NCBI GenBank assembly: GCA_037176845.1
Contig: JAYKXP010000006.1
Span: 558,001-622,000 of the forward strand
Length of the DNA: 64,000 nt
Source of the DNA: Paramarasmius palmivorus
Lineage: Eukaryota > Basidiomycota > Agaricomycetes > Agaricales > Marasmiaceae
Direction: 5' to 3'
This document shows positions 44,320 to 54,391 of the stretch, piece after piece. A model generated the notes under the pieces. The model was not told the DNA's origin, did no database searches, and saw only the letters and a list, made by a program, of their open reading frames with translations. Positions within the stretch are counted from its first letter, which is position 1. Each line of letters opens with the position of its first letter. A program made the translations under genes and the position numbers.

Positions 44320-45504
44320 CTAATTAGCTGTGGCGAAACCCAGACTGTTGTAGGCGTCCATGACCCGCTTTCTTACTCCCTCTTCTCCTTCCTCCTCGAT
44401 AATTCCGGCTAGCCCCTCGTCTCCTCCGTGGGCATTCCTAACTGTGTCCATTACCTGCTTCACGGCCCTCCAATGCTCTCCCAGACCAGTCCATGCGCTG
44501 ACCGTGTGTCCAGTAAAGGATTCCTTCAAGAGTTGTCGATTTTTGATCAGTCGATAGTACGCCTCCAACTCGTCCTTCTTGTTAAAGTAGACCAATGCTT
44601 CTTGGCGGACTTGTTCTCGACGCCTCAAAATATCCTCTTTGCTCATCGGAAGTTCGCGTTCGAGTCCATCGGCCCATTTCGTGAACTGGAAATACATCGC
44701 TCGATCTTGTTTGACTTTCTGAAGCCCAGACTGGAAGTAGGAAGGATCGAAAAACCTGCTGGTTCTGACCCACTCAAAGACTTCCGCTCGTGTTTTGAAA
44801 CCAGCGTTCCATCTTTCCATACTCAGGCCAAAGAATGCAGCAATTTCGTCGTGAGAAGTGCATAATATGATGGCCGGATGTGGTGGATGAGAGTACTTGA
44901 CGACAAGTTAGCCATTATTCGGGCCTTTGAACATCGCACGTACCTTCAAGCCGTTCGTGCCCCAGGCCAGCCCTACGTTCTGTGCAACTAAGCCGAGAAT
45001 CATTCCTAAGTCGCCGTACGAGTGGAAGAAAAAGATCCTCTTTAGCTCTTCGCTATCGTTGCACACATGGATGTCTACCTGATTTAAGGTTCAAGACTGC
45101 GGATGAGGATTATGAAAATGCCCACTTACTTGATAGTACTTGACATCGTCTTCGCAATCGCCATCTCCACTAAGCGCAGATGTCTGTCTCTCGGCTTGAC
45201 TAATGGGTACCGCAAAGTTAGATGTTCTGTTGCCTTCCATCGGAATGACATGTGCTGCTCCAAGAGCATCCTTGATAGTTTCATGAGGGACGTTCACTGC
45301 GCCACTCGTTGGTACTCGTGGGGTGCAGACCAGATAATCGATATCGCCATGAGTTTCCTTCTCTGGCGCCTCGGACGGTACTGCGACCTCGACGTAATGA
45401 TCTTGGATAACACGAGTAAATCTCGCCTTTTGTTCATGGTAAAGCTGGGGAGGTAAGCGAGGGAATGCCGTAGAGGCTAAAGACTTGAATGCGCTGCCGC
45501 CCAT
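44320..45504 (-). CDS. Basidiomycete conserved protein with nucleotidyltransferase-like motifs
   Basis: Three exons on the minus strand (45130-45504, 44944-45078, 44320-44895) give 361 residues. The chain begins MGGSAF and at about residue 50 has HGDIDYLV: a G-G-S followed by h-D-h-D-h, the two signatures of the polymerase-beta nucleotidyltransferase fold. Spacing between them is longer than usual. A third conserved part is VDIHVC (a possible third acidic strand), then FFHSYGDLGMILGLVAQN and LSMERWNAGF, RFFDPSYF. I recall a wide basidiomycete family with the same order and no assigned function. If the fold is right, catalytic acids are Asp of GDID and Asp of VDIH. Substrate unknown. Confidence 0.7.
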
Positions 45505-45697
45505 GGGACTTGGACTAATCGTGGTGCTGTAGTAAGCGGCCTTTTATACTGGTAAAAGAAGAGTCAGTGTTGGAGTCATGTTGCGTCTTGATCGAGTATC
45601 TGGGAACGTGTACATCAATCAAAGTTTAAAGGCGAGAAGCTGTGGATGTATGTCATGTGGAATTGCGTCGCCAATTTACTGTACAATAAATGTCGCT

Positions 45698-47259
45698 CTA
45701 TGAGAGGGAAGCGCCAACAAATGTCGGTGCAACACAGACAGCATCCTTCGTCCGGATTTTGTGAACGCTCTTTGTTGTTGGGTTGATCCATGCAGCCTCC
45801 CGTGTCTCTAAAGTGATAAAACCTACAATTGTGAGAGTTCATGTCAGTCTTCAGGGTCTAATATGGTAATACGACTACGCACCTGGCTGTATTGTCTCGA
45901 AGATCTTCTTTTTCGGGTTGAGCTGCGCAAGAGGCTGGGCATCTAAGCGTTCAATCTAAGCTTGTTATCAGAAAGAAGATATTGGTCGAGTCACAAACCT
46001 TCATATTCTGCGCCTTCAAAGTAAACCCGATCACCAGGTTTTGAATTTGCTGGAGGTTGAATGATTTCGATGCCTGCTTCTTTGCCGTCCTTGTGCGTAG
46101 CCTGCATGACCTAAATTAGAGAAAATAGAGAAGTTTGCGAAAGCTGACATACACAAAGAACCATGGCGAAACTCTTTACTCCACGCATGCTTGCTGGTTT
46201 TAGATTGCACTAAAACATTGTCAGATAAGAATGATGCCAACATGACTGCACTCACCACCGCGACAAGCCACTTATCCTGCATCTGCTCGATTGGGATGTA
46301 GTTGACAAGGCCGGAAACAACCGTTCGAGGACCGGTTTCTTCTCCGAGGTCAATTTGTTCGACGTACAAACCATCGGCGTCTGGATGCTTTTTGACTAGA
46401 ACCGACGCTTCAGAAAACAAAAAAAAAAAAACAGAAGGAGAGCAAGCTGACGTACCGTCGAGTATGTGCCCAACCCTTAAGTCGATCATGGACGGTACAG
46501 GTTCTCCTTCATCTGCAGCAGGGGCTTTGCCTCCGCCCTTTTTATCGGCACCCTTCTTTCCACCATCTTGAGGCGCGGCCGCCTTCTCCTTCTTTTTATC
46601 TTTCTTCTCCTGCTGCTTTCCTTCCTTTGGCGTATTTGCGGTTTCTGACGCTACAGCTGGGGCCGCAGCCTCCGCAGCAGGTCCCTTTGGTGCCTTTTCC
46701 TTCTTCTTCGTCAATTCAGAGACACGTTCGATCTTTGGCGCGTTTTCAAAGTCAAAGGTAACCACGGGATGCGATGATTGTGCATCGGCAGCTTTGCGAA
46801 CTGGTGGACGTGACTGGATATGGTCAAAGTAACGGGTGATGGATGGGTGAGAGTAGTATTGGGACGGTTCGAGTTTTGACTTGAGAAGAAAAGATTAATA
46901 TCGTGTCTTCTGCATGATTTGGGCGAGACGTACAACTATGGGGTGTAAAGCACCATAAAGAGCGACATCTGCAGCAGTCAAGTAGTTGGTAGCGATATAC
47001 GTCTTGGGAACAAGCACGCTCTCCAAGTCCTAATAAGCACGCAGAGTTACTTGGAAGACTATGAATTAGAAAGAACGAGGCGCACCTTGTAGTTACTAGG
47101 GTTCACTGCACTTCCCTGCCCCACTTTCTCAATCCATCCTTCAACTTCTGTTTTGTCCTTGTCGGTCTTGCCGAGGAAAGACGGATCGCTCTCGGAAACC
47201 GACTGAACGAGTTCCTTTATCGGAGAGGCAAGCTTTGACACGGAAGCTTGAAAAGACAT
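45698..47259 (-). CDS. ARC1: Arc1/G4p1-like tRNA-binding cofactor of aminoacyl-tRNA synthetases
   Basis: About eight minus-strand exons, beginning 47086-47259, 46934-47029, 46456-46879, 46256-46407 and so on to a stop at 45698. The N-terminal part is GST-like (MSFQASVSKLASP, TNYLTAADVALYGALHPIV, YSHPSITRYFDHIQ). A Lys/Ala/Glu-rich linker follows (EKKDKKKEKAAAP). The C-terminal domain is the EMAP-II/Tyr-tRNA-synthetase OB fold: IDLRVGHILD, KHPDADGLYVEQIDLGEE, RTVVSGLVNYIP, CNLKPASMRGVKSFAMVLC, PPANSKPGDRVYFEG. In yeast, Arc1 binds tRNA and docks Met- and Glu-tRNA synthetases in the cytosol. The architecture matches exactly. A poly-A run lies within the intron at about 46420-46431. Confidence 0.92.
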
Positions 47260-47536
47260 GGAGTATATGGTCCTGGTGAAAGATAATCGCGAGAGCGATC
47301 GATGAATCCGAGTCAGATTCGAATTCAGCATTTTTGGTATCCACGTGGAAAAAATACAAGTCGCGAGACTTGACAGGACTCAACTTTCGCTAAGAAAGCC
47401 TTTACGTTCTTGAAAGTTCGTGTTTTACATGAGCTATCTGAAATATTGCTAGAGAGATATAGGACATAGATATAGAGATATGCATCGTGTATATAGACCC
47501 CCTTGGTGAAAAGCAGAAAATAGCAGACCACGTCCA

Positions 47537-49177
47537 TCAATCATATTTTCCCTTATCTCCTGCAAAGTTGTTGGTTACTTTGCCGAGTAGAAAGTCGCCG
47601 TATTTGATTGGCTTGTACTGTTCCTCGCTTGAAGGGGCTTTCTTGAAATCTTGGATGCGTAGAGCAGCGTCTAGAGGTTTGACGACGGCATCGAAGTTGG
47701 GCTCATAGAAGAATGGTACACTGGCATGGGAGAGATGAGACGTGTAGTGTGAGGTTAACCTCGGACACGAGAACTTACGAGACCCTGAAGAGGATCGTTA
47801 AGGTCTCAAAGCACCAGATAGGTAGAATCATGATTACTCACCGATAATTAGTTCCCCTGTGAACGACACGGTGGAGAGTCGACTTGTACAGACCGTTGGT
47901 CCAGATCTCCCACACTGAATTGGAGCTTGTCAGGCAATATTCTTCAATCATATGGAAGGGTGCTCACTTTCACCGATGTTGCATACGACACAACCTGGGA
48001 TGGGGTTCGCGCTGATCCAAACGCCTTCATCATCTCCCTGCTCTGCGGGGAGACCTGCTACGTCTGCACTGATGCCAGGACGCTTGACAAACACTTGAAG
48101 AGCGTTTGGCGTCGGATCGGCGTAAAGGAAGCTACCAAAGGAGACAATTAGGTGAGTTTTCTGTTTAGTCCGATACCCACGTTAAGCAACCGTAATCTCT
48201 GAGAGCCGTATTTGTATCAGTACAACCGTCGTCAAAGGACATCGAATGAAAGAGCTCACTTGTGAGCACCACAGGAAAACCCATCGTGATCGTCAGGCAG
48301 GGGTGGATATCCTAGTTCATGTATTAGGGGAACGGACCACGATGGAGCAAAGTATGCACTGAAGACCTATGACCCGCATAACCCAAAAGCTATCATCGAT
48401 TTGACTGCGTAAGTCCTTCCACTCTTCGGGCGTCATACCCAATCCAGTAGCCATGCTGCAGAAGAAGTGAGCGAGACAGAATGAACAGGCCATAGGGGTG
48501 ATAATACGCACGCTTCCATGACAATCGGTCCTAAAAGCTTCATTTTTTCGACCCATTTTTCATACTTTTGCTGGAATTGAGGTACGCTCGGCCATTGGTT
48601 TTCTCCCCATAGTGGTTTGCTCTTGTCAGGATTCTCTACTGGGCGATAGAAATCCAATCCCTCGTGATTGTCCGCTTTTCCATTCGTAACATTCTCTTTC
48701 AAGCGTGCATAGCCTGGGTACACCGATTTGATGCCATACATAGGTCAGCCATGGGCTCCAGGCTTTTTTGACCAATTCCTTACCTCGTGCGTGGTCCTGA
48801 TTGCTCAAAGCCAACTTGTCTTTTTCTTCCTGAGGCAGAGAGAAGAACTCTCTAGCCAGCGTAGACAATTCCTCGGTGTCTCTCGGGTCGGCAAAGGCAG
48901 ATATGTCGAGATAGAAGAACCCAAAATTGACGCAAGCTTCGTGGATTGCTGCAGAAGTAGCGGCTCGACGTTCTGCTGCACCCGGGCATTGGTCATCGAG
49001 GAGATAGGGTGTGATGTTGATGATGGGCAAGACCTCGCTCTTAGGCGAAGAGTTGGCGGTATGACCATTAGTACCATTTGGCGCTGGTCGTAAATCGGAA
49101 GGGGGTGTAATCATGCTTGTCGAGTACGCTATTGAGGGTATGTTCGGTGCGAATGAGGTGGACGAGCAAAGAGACAA
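47537..49177 (-). CDS. 2-oxoglutarate/Fe(II)-dependent oxygenase (isopenicillin-N-synthase-like)
   Basis: Multi-exon minus-strand gene from the ATG at 49175-49177 (or 49115-49117) to a stop at 47537-47539. DIOX_N region: LPIINITPYLLDD, HEACVNFGFFYLD, REFFSLPQEEKDKLA. The double-stranded beta-helix follows: GFSCGAHKDYGCLTLLYAD with the H-x-D iron ligands, WISANPIPGCVVCNIGE, LYKSTLHRVVHRG with the distal His, and R-x-S of RVSVPFFYEPNFD for 2-oxoglutarate binding. All facial-triad residues are present, so an active enzyme is expected. Such fungal enzymes oxidise small molecules; the substrate cannot be told from sequence. The last residues run GDFLLGKVAG, as usual in the family. Confidence 0.88.
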
Positions 49178-49453
49178 ACAAAAGCTGCTCCACGCTGTCG
49201 GGGGTTTGGTAGGTTGATCTGAGGGTGATCACAAACAAATTTGGGTAACGCCCCCCAGTTTTTATTTTCCTGCGTTCACCACTTTGACAGGGCCGAGGAA
49301 AGATGAGGTCAGATGAACATCAGCTTATCTGAATACGAGTATATTCTAGTACAATACACATTTGTGTCCAATCAGGTTATAGTACATCGAGAGAGTCCAG
49401 ACACTATATGAATGGAATTCGAAGGTAAGGAGTCAGGCCGAAAGCGCTCCCAT

Positions 49454-50065
49454 TCACTCTACAGGCACAACCACACTTCCTTTATCTTCGGCCTTCGGAA
49501 TGGTGATTGTAAGCACCCCATCGTTCAGTTTGGCTGCAACACCACTGCCATCCACAGGTTGAGGAAGCCAGACGGTGCGTGTGAACGACGCATTGCTGAA
49601 GAGCTGCCGCTCAGTTGATAACTGGTTCGATTGGCTGGATTTGACAATGCTCCCTGGTGCAAGGTACAAGTGGTCAGTGCTCGAGTTCCCAAACAGGATA
49701 GATTGAAGAAAAACGTGCCCACCTTCGGTAGAAGCATCTGTACTATTTTGAGGGTCGTTATTCGACTCGGGTGCCTCGGCTGGTTTGCTGGACGTTTTAC
49801 CCTGTATTGTGATACTATGTCCGCCGTCACCAATACGGACCTCCACATTTTCCTTCTTCACGCCAGGCAAGTCCGCCTCGACGATGTACTTGTTTCCATC
49901 CTCGGAGACGTCGACAGCTGGTCGTGAAATAATAGGTGCGTTGAAGAACGGATCATCGAGGAAAGGTCTGGTTCGCAAGCCAAAGGAAGCCGGGCTGCGA
50001 GTGATAGGGTCTTCCAGCATGCGGAAGAGAGGGCGGAATTCATTGAGAAGCTGGCGAATCGACAT
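49454..50065 (-). CDS. Small heat shock protein HSP20 (alpha-crystallin domain)
   Basis: Two exons (49723-50065 and 49454-49653) give 180 residues. The N terminus MSIRQLLNEFRPLFRMLED precedes an alpha-crystallin domain: VDVSEDGNKYIVEADLPGVK, ENVEVRIGDGGHSITIQG, then after a Ser/Asn-rich loop ASFTRTVWLPQPVDGSGV, AKLNDGVLTITIPKAED. The G-V-L-x-I/V-x-I/V-P signature is present. It is an ATP-independent holdase that binds unfolding proteins under heat stress. The intron is 69 nt, a multiple of three, and has no stop in frame, so a 203-residue unspliced form is also possible; it would lengthen the loop inside the domain. Confidence 0.9.
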   Translation of the reverse strand: MSIRQLLNEFRPLFRMLEDPITRSPASFGLRTRPFLDDPFFNAPIISRPAVDVSEDGNKYIVEADLPGVKKENVEVRIGDGGHSITIQGKTSSKPAEAPESNNDPQNSTDASTEGGHVFLQSILFGNSSTDHLYLAPGSIVKSSQSNQLSTERQLFSNASFTRTVWLPQPVDGSGVAAKLNDGVLTITIPKAEDKGSVVVPVE

Positions 50066-50462
50066 ATTTGATGTTTATGTTGTTGACGACAGCGATGAGC
50101 GCAAGAGCCTTTATAACCGTCATTCGATCCTGCATGTGACGTTCACAGAAGATTCAAGAATGCACAAAGTAATCTGGGTGCCGAAGGAATGACGACGACT
50201 AACAGTGACCAGTGACTCAAATTGTCGCGTCTCGCGAGTCCTGGATAGTTCTAGATCTTTCCATGCCGTGGAGGTTTCAGCCTCTACCATCCTGCTAAAC
50301 ACATATCATAAGCTACTCACCTGGAGTCAAAGAGGAACCCATAGACGAATTCACGAATTCTGCTCAGCAATGGTGGAGGTGAAGAAACAAGAGGAGAGAA
50401 CGATAAGATAACCGTGTTCAGATCAACACGTGGGGCCGTTGTCTGTTCTGCACTGCCCACCA
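50066..50462. other. Divergent promoter region, HSP20 / zinc-knuckle gene
   Basis: About 400 bases. I see TTCTAGATCTTTCC and GAAGATTCAAGAA type pieces; the latter (about 50150-50160) resembles heat-shock element half sites (GAA/TTC) near the HSP20 start. Support is weak. Confidence 0.3.
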
Positions 50463-51145
50463 TGTCCAAGTTTGCGCCCCATCGTCGCTCTGCCAATAAT
50501 CCTCGTGCTACCTCGAGCACTGTATGCCAAAAATGCTTGGGCCATGGTGCGTAATGTCTGTTCATACGCCTACAACTCAACTCATGTCTACCAGGTCATT
50601 TCACCTATGAATGCAAGGGATCACGACCGTACATTTCTCGCCCTTCCCGAACGCAGCAATTACAAAATGCGGGTGCTCTACTGAAAGCCGGCGTAAAACC
50701 ATCAGTTGAGGTGCCCGAAGAGTTCAAGAGTCGGTGCGTTAATTCACATTCTTGCTTATGAAGTTCTTCTCATGTTCTGGTCAGGACTGGTGTAGCAAAC
50801 AAAATTCTAGAGAATAGAGAGAAGGAGAGAGGGGCGAAGTCGGAGTCAAAGGGGAAAGAAGCGAATAAGAGAGGGTGCGTGCGCTCAACATATCTGCAAT
50901 GGCGATAGCCTTCTAATATCCCTGTTAGGAGAGATTCGGATTCCTCAAGTGGCTCAGGTTCAGACTCATCAGACTCCGAATCCGACTCGGATTCTGACAG
51001 CGACAGCTCGTCAAGTTCTGGCTCAGAATCTGATTCTTCGGGGCGTAGCCGAAAACGCAGACGAACTCGTAGAAGCCGCAGCCGCAGCCATTCACGCGCA
51101 CGGCCTAAGCGGTCACGGTCCTATTCGAATGACTCTGATGACTGA
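50463..51145 (+). CDS. Zinc-knuckle, SR-rich protein (ZCCHC10-like)
   Basis: Four exons beginning at 50463. The first and second code for TVCQKCLGHGHFTYECKG, a C-x2-C-x4-H-x4-C knuckle with the extended CQKCL-x-x-GH-x-x-YEC signature of ZCCHC10, followed by RPYISRPSRTQQL. The C-terminal third is a Ser/Asp run (SDSESDSDSDSDSS) and then a basic Arg/Ser region (RSRKRRRTRRSRSRSHSR). Family members are nuclear and thought to bind RNA or splicing factors. Splice sites used: GTGCGT at about 50551, GTGCGT at about 50733 and GTGCGT at about 50874. Confidence 0.85.
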
Positions 51146-51266
51146 GTCGTACATGTTGGAACGAAGGGTCGAGTTATTCCACGATACATCATATTGTACT
51201 GTTCAAGGGGATGGGTATTGGCTGTCCGTTGTAGTTGGAACTATAGTCAGACGTTGTACATCAAAT

Positions 51267-52073
51267 TTATGAACAGACATCCTGCCCAATTGCTTGCGAG
51301 TTCATAATGAGGGCTACGATCAAGCTGTTGAAGTGACATTGTGAGCCCAGGAAGGCCTGATTGTAACAAAGAGGGGCGTACCCATATAATCCCAGAACTT
51401 CGGCAAAAATAAGAATCAGAACCATAGAGACGAATACTTTTGATTCGTGGACATATGCTCGTACGCACTGAGCGTGTTCGGGTCAACAACACTTCGGCGA
51501 AAAGGATTCCAAGGAACGTACCGAATCTCCAACGATGCCAATCGCATAGCCAGCACTGAGACCTGTCAAGCCGCAAGCCAGCCCTGCTCCGAGGTGTACG
51601 AAACCAGCAAATAGAGAATAATCCCTTGGTGTTACTGCACACAACGAACATGTGAATGGGACATTAGCGGACGAAAAAGGGGGTCGACATACATGCTCCA
51701 GAAATCAATACTGACACAACCAGACCGTAGACTGCGATTATACCAGACATAACGACTGGTATAAGAGACTGCCAGAAATATTAGCCAGGTCAAGGCGAAC
51801 TGGGGACCATCGCACCTTCATGATTAACTCTGGCTTGAACGACCCAAGTCCTGCAATACCAATTCCTGCCTTTGCTGTTCCATACGCAGCTCCAATGGCT
51901 TCAGAATAGAGTTGAGTAAACCTGGAATATAAGAAAATGAACGCAATCCATACTGCTGAAGACCATCTGCCGGATACGTCAGTCAGTCGAACCATGCAAA
52001 GACGAAAGTCACTCACTGCCGAAGCCACTCCAGCAAAGCCAAAGAATGGTGCATATGGCGGACAGGTAGACAT
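51267..52073 (-). CDS. VMA11: V-type ATPase proteolipid subunit (c' / VMA11-like)
   Basis: Multi-exon minus-strand gene for the membrane rotor of the vacuolar proton pump. Four hydrophobic helices: [34 protein letters not shown] with [32 protein letters not shown], then [30 protein letters not shown], and [20 protein letters not shown]. The proton-carrying Glu in IFAEVLG is present. [18 protein letters not shown] is nearer to Vma11 than Vma3; the QDVCS end is more like Vma3, so the exact paralogue is not certain. A 13-nt microexon (51954-51966) encodes the MVFS junction. Start at 52073. Confidence 0.9.
51954..51966 (-). other. 13-nt microexon of the V-ATPase gene
   Basis: Flanked by AG and GT on the minus strand and required to keep frame between GVASA and TIGAAYG. 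Encodes MVFS plus one base of the next codon. Confidence 0.8.
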
Positions 52074-52184
52074 TATGAGAAGAAATTCAAGGCAAAAGAA
52101 GGGAAAGTACAAGGGTAAATTGGGTTGACGTCGAAGCCGTCAGTTCGGGGAAGAGGCAGGGAACTGCGTGGGAAAATTATCTCA

Positions 52185-52888
52185 ATGCTCTTTCCACCGC
52201 GACTTGCCAGTGCTGCTCTTCGCTGCTTCAGCACCTCTTCCCGGGCGCAAGCTCGCGTCTCTCACATTGGAGGAAAGGCCATCATACTCCCTCAGAATGT
52301 CTCCATCAACCCGACCCCAACAGAGGTCCAGATAAAGGGCCCATTGGGTACAACAGCAGTCCCACTTCACCCATTCGTCAAAATCACCTTTCCTCAACAA
52401 AACCTAATGTCGGTCGCTGTAGAAGACGCAGAAATTAAAGTTCAGAGACAGATGTGGGGGACGACGCGGACGTTAATATCAAATGCGATAGTGGGCATGA
52501 CGGAAGGCTTCACCGTGCCGCTGTATTTGGTCGGCGTTGGTTTTCGTGCAGCGTTGGAAGAGGACCCGAGAGGAACGGCAGATGGCGGAAACGGCAGGAG
52601 GCTGAATATGAAGTTGGGATATTCGCACTCGGTTTATGTTCCTATACCACCATATATCAAGGCTGAGGTTCCTGCACCGACCAAAATTGTCCTATCGTGT
52701 ACGGACAAACACCTACTTGGCCTCTTTGCTGCCAAAATTCGAAGTCACCGAAAACCGGAACCTTACAAGGGAAAGGTATGTTATTGTGTACCTTGTCACT
52801 GCGTTGAACGTCGACTGAGGGTGTATCTGTCTAGGGTATCTTTGTGGGCGACGAGAAGATTAGAATAAAGTCTGTTAAGAAGAAGTAA
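52185..52888 (+). CDS. MRPL6: Mitochondrial large-subunit ribosomal protein uL6m
   Basis: Exons 52185-52775 and 52835-52888 give 214 residues. A mitochondrial presequence (MLFPPRLASAALRCFSTSSR) is followed by the uL6 fold: VSHIGGKAIILPQNVSI, VQIKGPLGTTAVPL, MWGTTRTLISNAIVGMTEGF, LVGVGFRA, LGYSHSVYVPIP, the RNA-binding LFAAKIRSHRKPEPYKGKG and a basic end IRIKSVKKK. The order and the R-x-x-x-P-PYKGKG motif are diagnostic. It stabilises the GTPase-associated region of the mitoribosome. Confidence 0.92.
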
Positions 52889-53128
52889 TCCATGCATTAG
52901 ACCTTGGTTCTATTATATCACGCGCAATACGCATACTTGTCTTTCCGCTTGTTCCCCTGCTGGTCCGACTTATCACACCAATAATGCGCGACCCGTTTCT
53001 TGGATTCTACGCCGCGGACTCTTCGCGAGCGCGTGAACGTTCGCGGAGACCCCGATAGCCAAATTATCTGCAAGGAGCAAGTTAGTGGTGGACAACGACT
53101 TTACGGACTGTACGTAGCTATCAGAATC

Positions 53129-53373
53129 TTACCAATTTCTCCGACCACGATACTCGGCTTCACCGCTCGTCCAGTTCAACTCTTGAACAATGAAATGGTC
53201 TTGGTTCGCATTATCCTCGGTCACTTGGCCCTCATACTGATAAGTGGTGCGTGCTCGGCAGAGCCTTTGGGCTTGGTTGCACGCGCGACTGTCAGGTTAA
53301 CCTTCCTCAGTAGGGATGTCGGGTCTTTGAATTTTTTTGGCAGAAAAGCTCACCTTGACTTCTTAGCGGCCAT
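53129..53373 (-). CDS. Possible small protein of 59 residues
   Basis: Exons 53354-53373 and 53129-53288 join in frame: MAAKKS, then a basic Cys-containing segment, then YEGQVTEDNANQDHFIVQEL and a C-terminal EYRGRRNW. Composition is protein-like but no family is recognised, and a longer model with further 3' exons is possible. Confidence 0.3.
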
Positions 53374-53941
53374 GCCTCAAAACTAGCGTCGTGTATAAGC
53401 TGTCTTTAATTATGGAGAAAGTGAGAAAGACCTTGCGATGAGCTCTGTTAAACATACCGTAAACCGACAGATAGCACTCCACGCGCCAATGTTAGACACA
53501 CAGGAATAACAAAGACCAGGAAAATAGCCAAAGGGCCACCTTCCCTTGAAATTACAAGCTTAAGCCTTCAGTACTTCAGTGCTTCAGCGCTTCAGCCGCG
53601 GCATCCCACGCACTGTATATCAAACATCGGAGGCAGCAAAGAGCAAGTAGTCAGTTGTGGCTATCCTAGCTCAAATATTTGATCTGTATCTATAAAACCA
53701 CAATCCAGGCCAAGTTCCGACTCTGATAGGCTCACAAACAGAGAACTGATGAGGCCGCGCGCGAATAGCTGGACTTGCCTATTTGGGAAGAGTCTGGCGG
53801 CTAACGTGCGAACCTTCTAAGAGAGGAAAAAAAAAACAAGTTGTCGTCGATATCGTACATGCATTGCAAAGATGATGGAATAAATGTATCCTACATGAGC
53901 GTAGTATGTATTCATGAAAGTAGAGCGAGCGTAAACCTAAC
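53374..53941. other. Intergenic region with a short tandem repeat
   Basis: No gene supported. Includes a CTTCAG-based tandem repeat. Confidence 0.4.
53566..53597. repeat. Short tandem repeat, CTTCAG unit spaced by 2-3 bases
   Basis: Four copies of CTTCAG in about 32 bases, separated by TA, TG, CG-type spacers (CTTCAGTACTTCAGTGCTTC and on). Confidence 0.8.
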
Positions 53942-54245
53942 CTAATGTTTCTCCTCATCCTGCGTCGACGCCTTCCTACTGTACATCGCCTTGCTGTATT
54001 TCACGGGGTTGGGTTGCTCGAACACTTCCCCGATCTCCTCCAGAGTGAGACCCTTTGTCTCTACAATGAAAAAGTAGATGATGACGCATTCAAAAATGTC
54101 CCAGACAACGAATATCAAGTATGTTTTCCAACCAATGCGCTCCAGTGCCACAGGAAGACTATTGGAACGCGTCAATTAGCAAAGCCCCGACTCACACTCG
54201 TTTCTACGCACCCAAAAGTGTTGATTAACGACGATGCTTGTGTAA
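53942..54245 (-). pseudogene. Truncated duplicate of a sugar-transporter 3' end
   Basis: The minus strand encodes LPVALERIGWKTYLIFVVWD, IYFFIVETKGLTLEEIGE and VFEQPNP, then a tail ending DEEKH, nearly identical to the last exon of the transporter at 62645-64000. The preceding exon (TQASSLINTFG) is also present and identical at DNA level in a 34-base stretch. Similarity stops at about 54245, where the next gene begins downstream sequence. All N-terminal membrane helices are missing, so this is a fragment left by duplication. Confidence 0.75.
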
Positions 54246-54391
54246 TCAGGTTCAAAAATGAATGCTGTATGTCTTTATGGTACAATCAGTACAAAGTAAT
54301 GCGAATGTGACAGAGCGAGCAGTGGACAGCGGCATGTGAACGATGCAGGACAACAAAAAACGAAAACGCGACAACAACAAGGTAAAATGAG

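Noticed and set aside
46418..46432. Poly-A run in the ARC1 gene that would cause a frameshift if coding
   Set aside because: It lies in an intron between the GTACGT donor and the CTGAAG acceptor, so it is not a defect.
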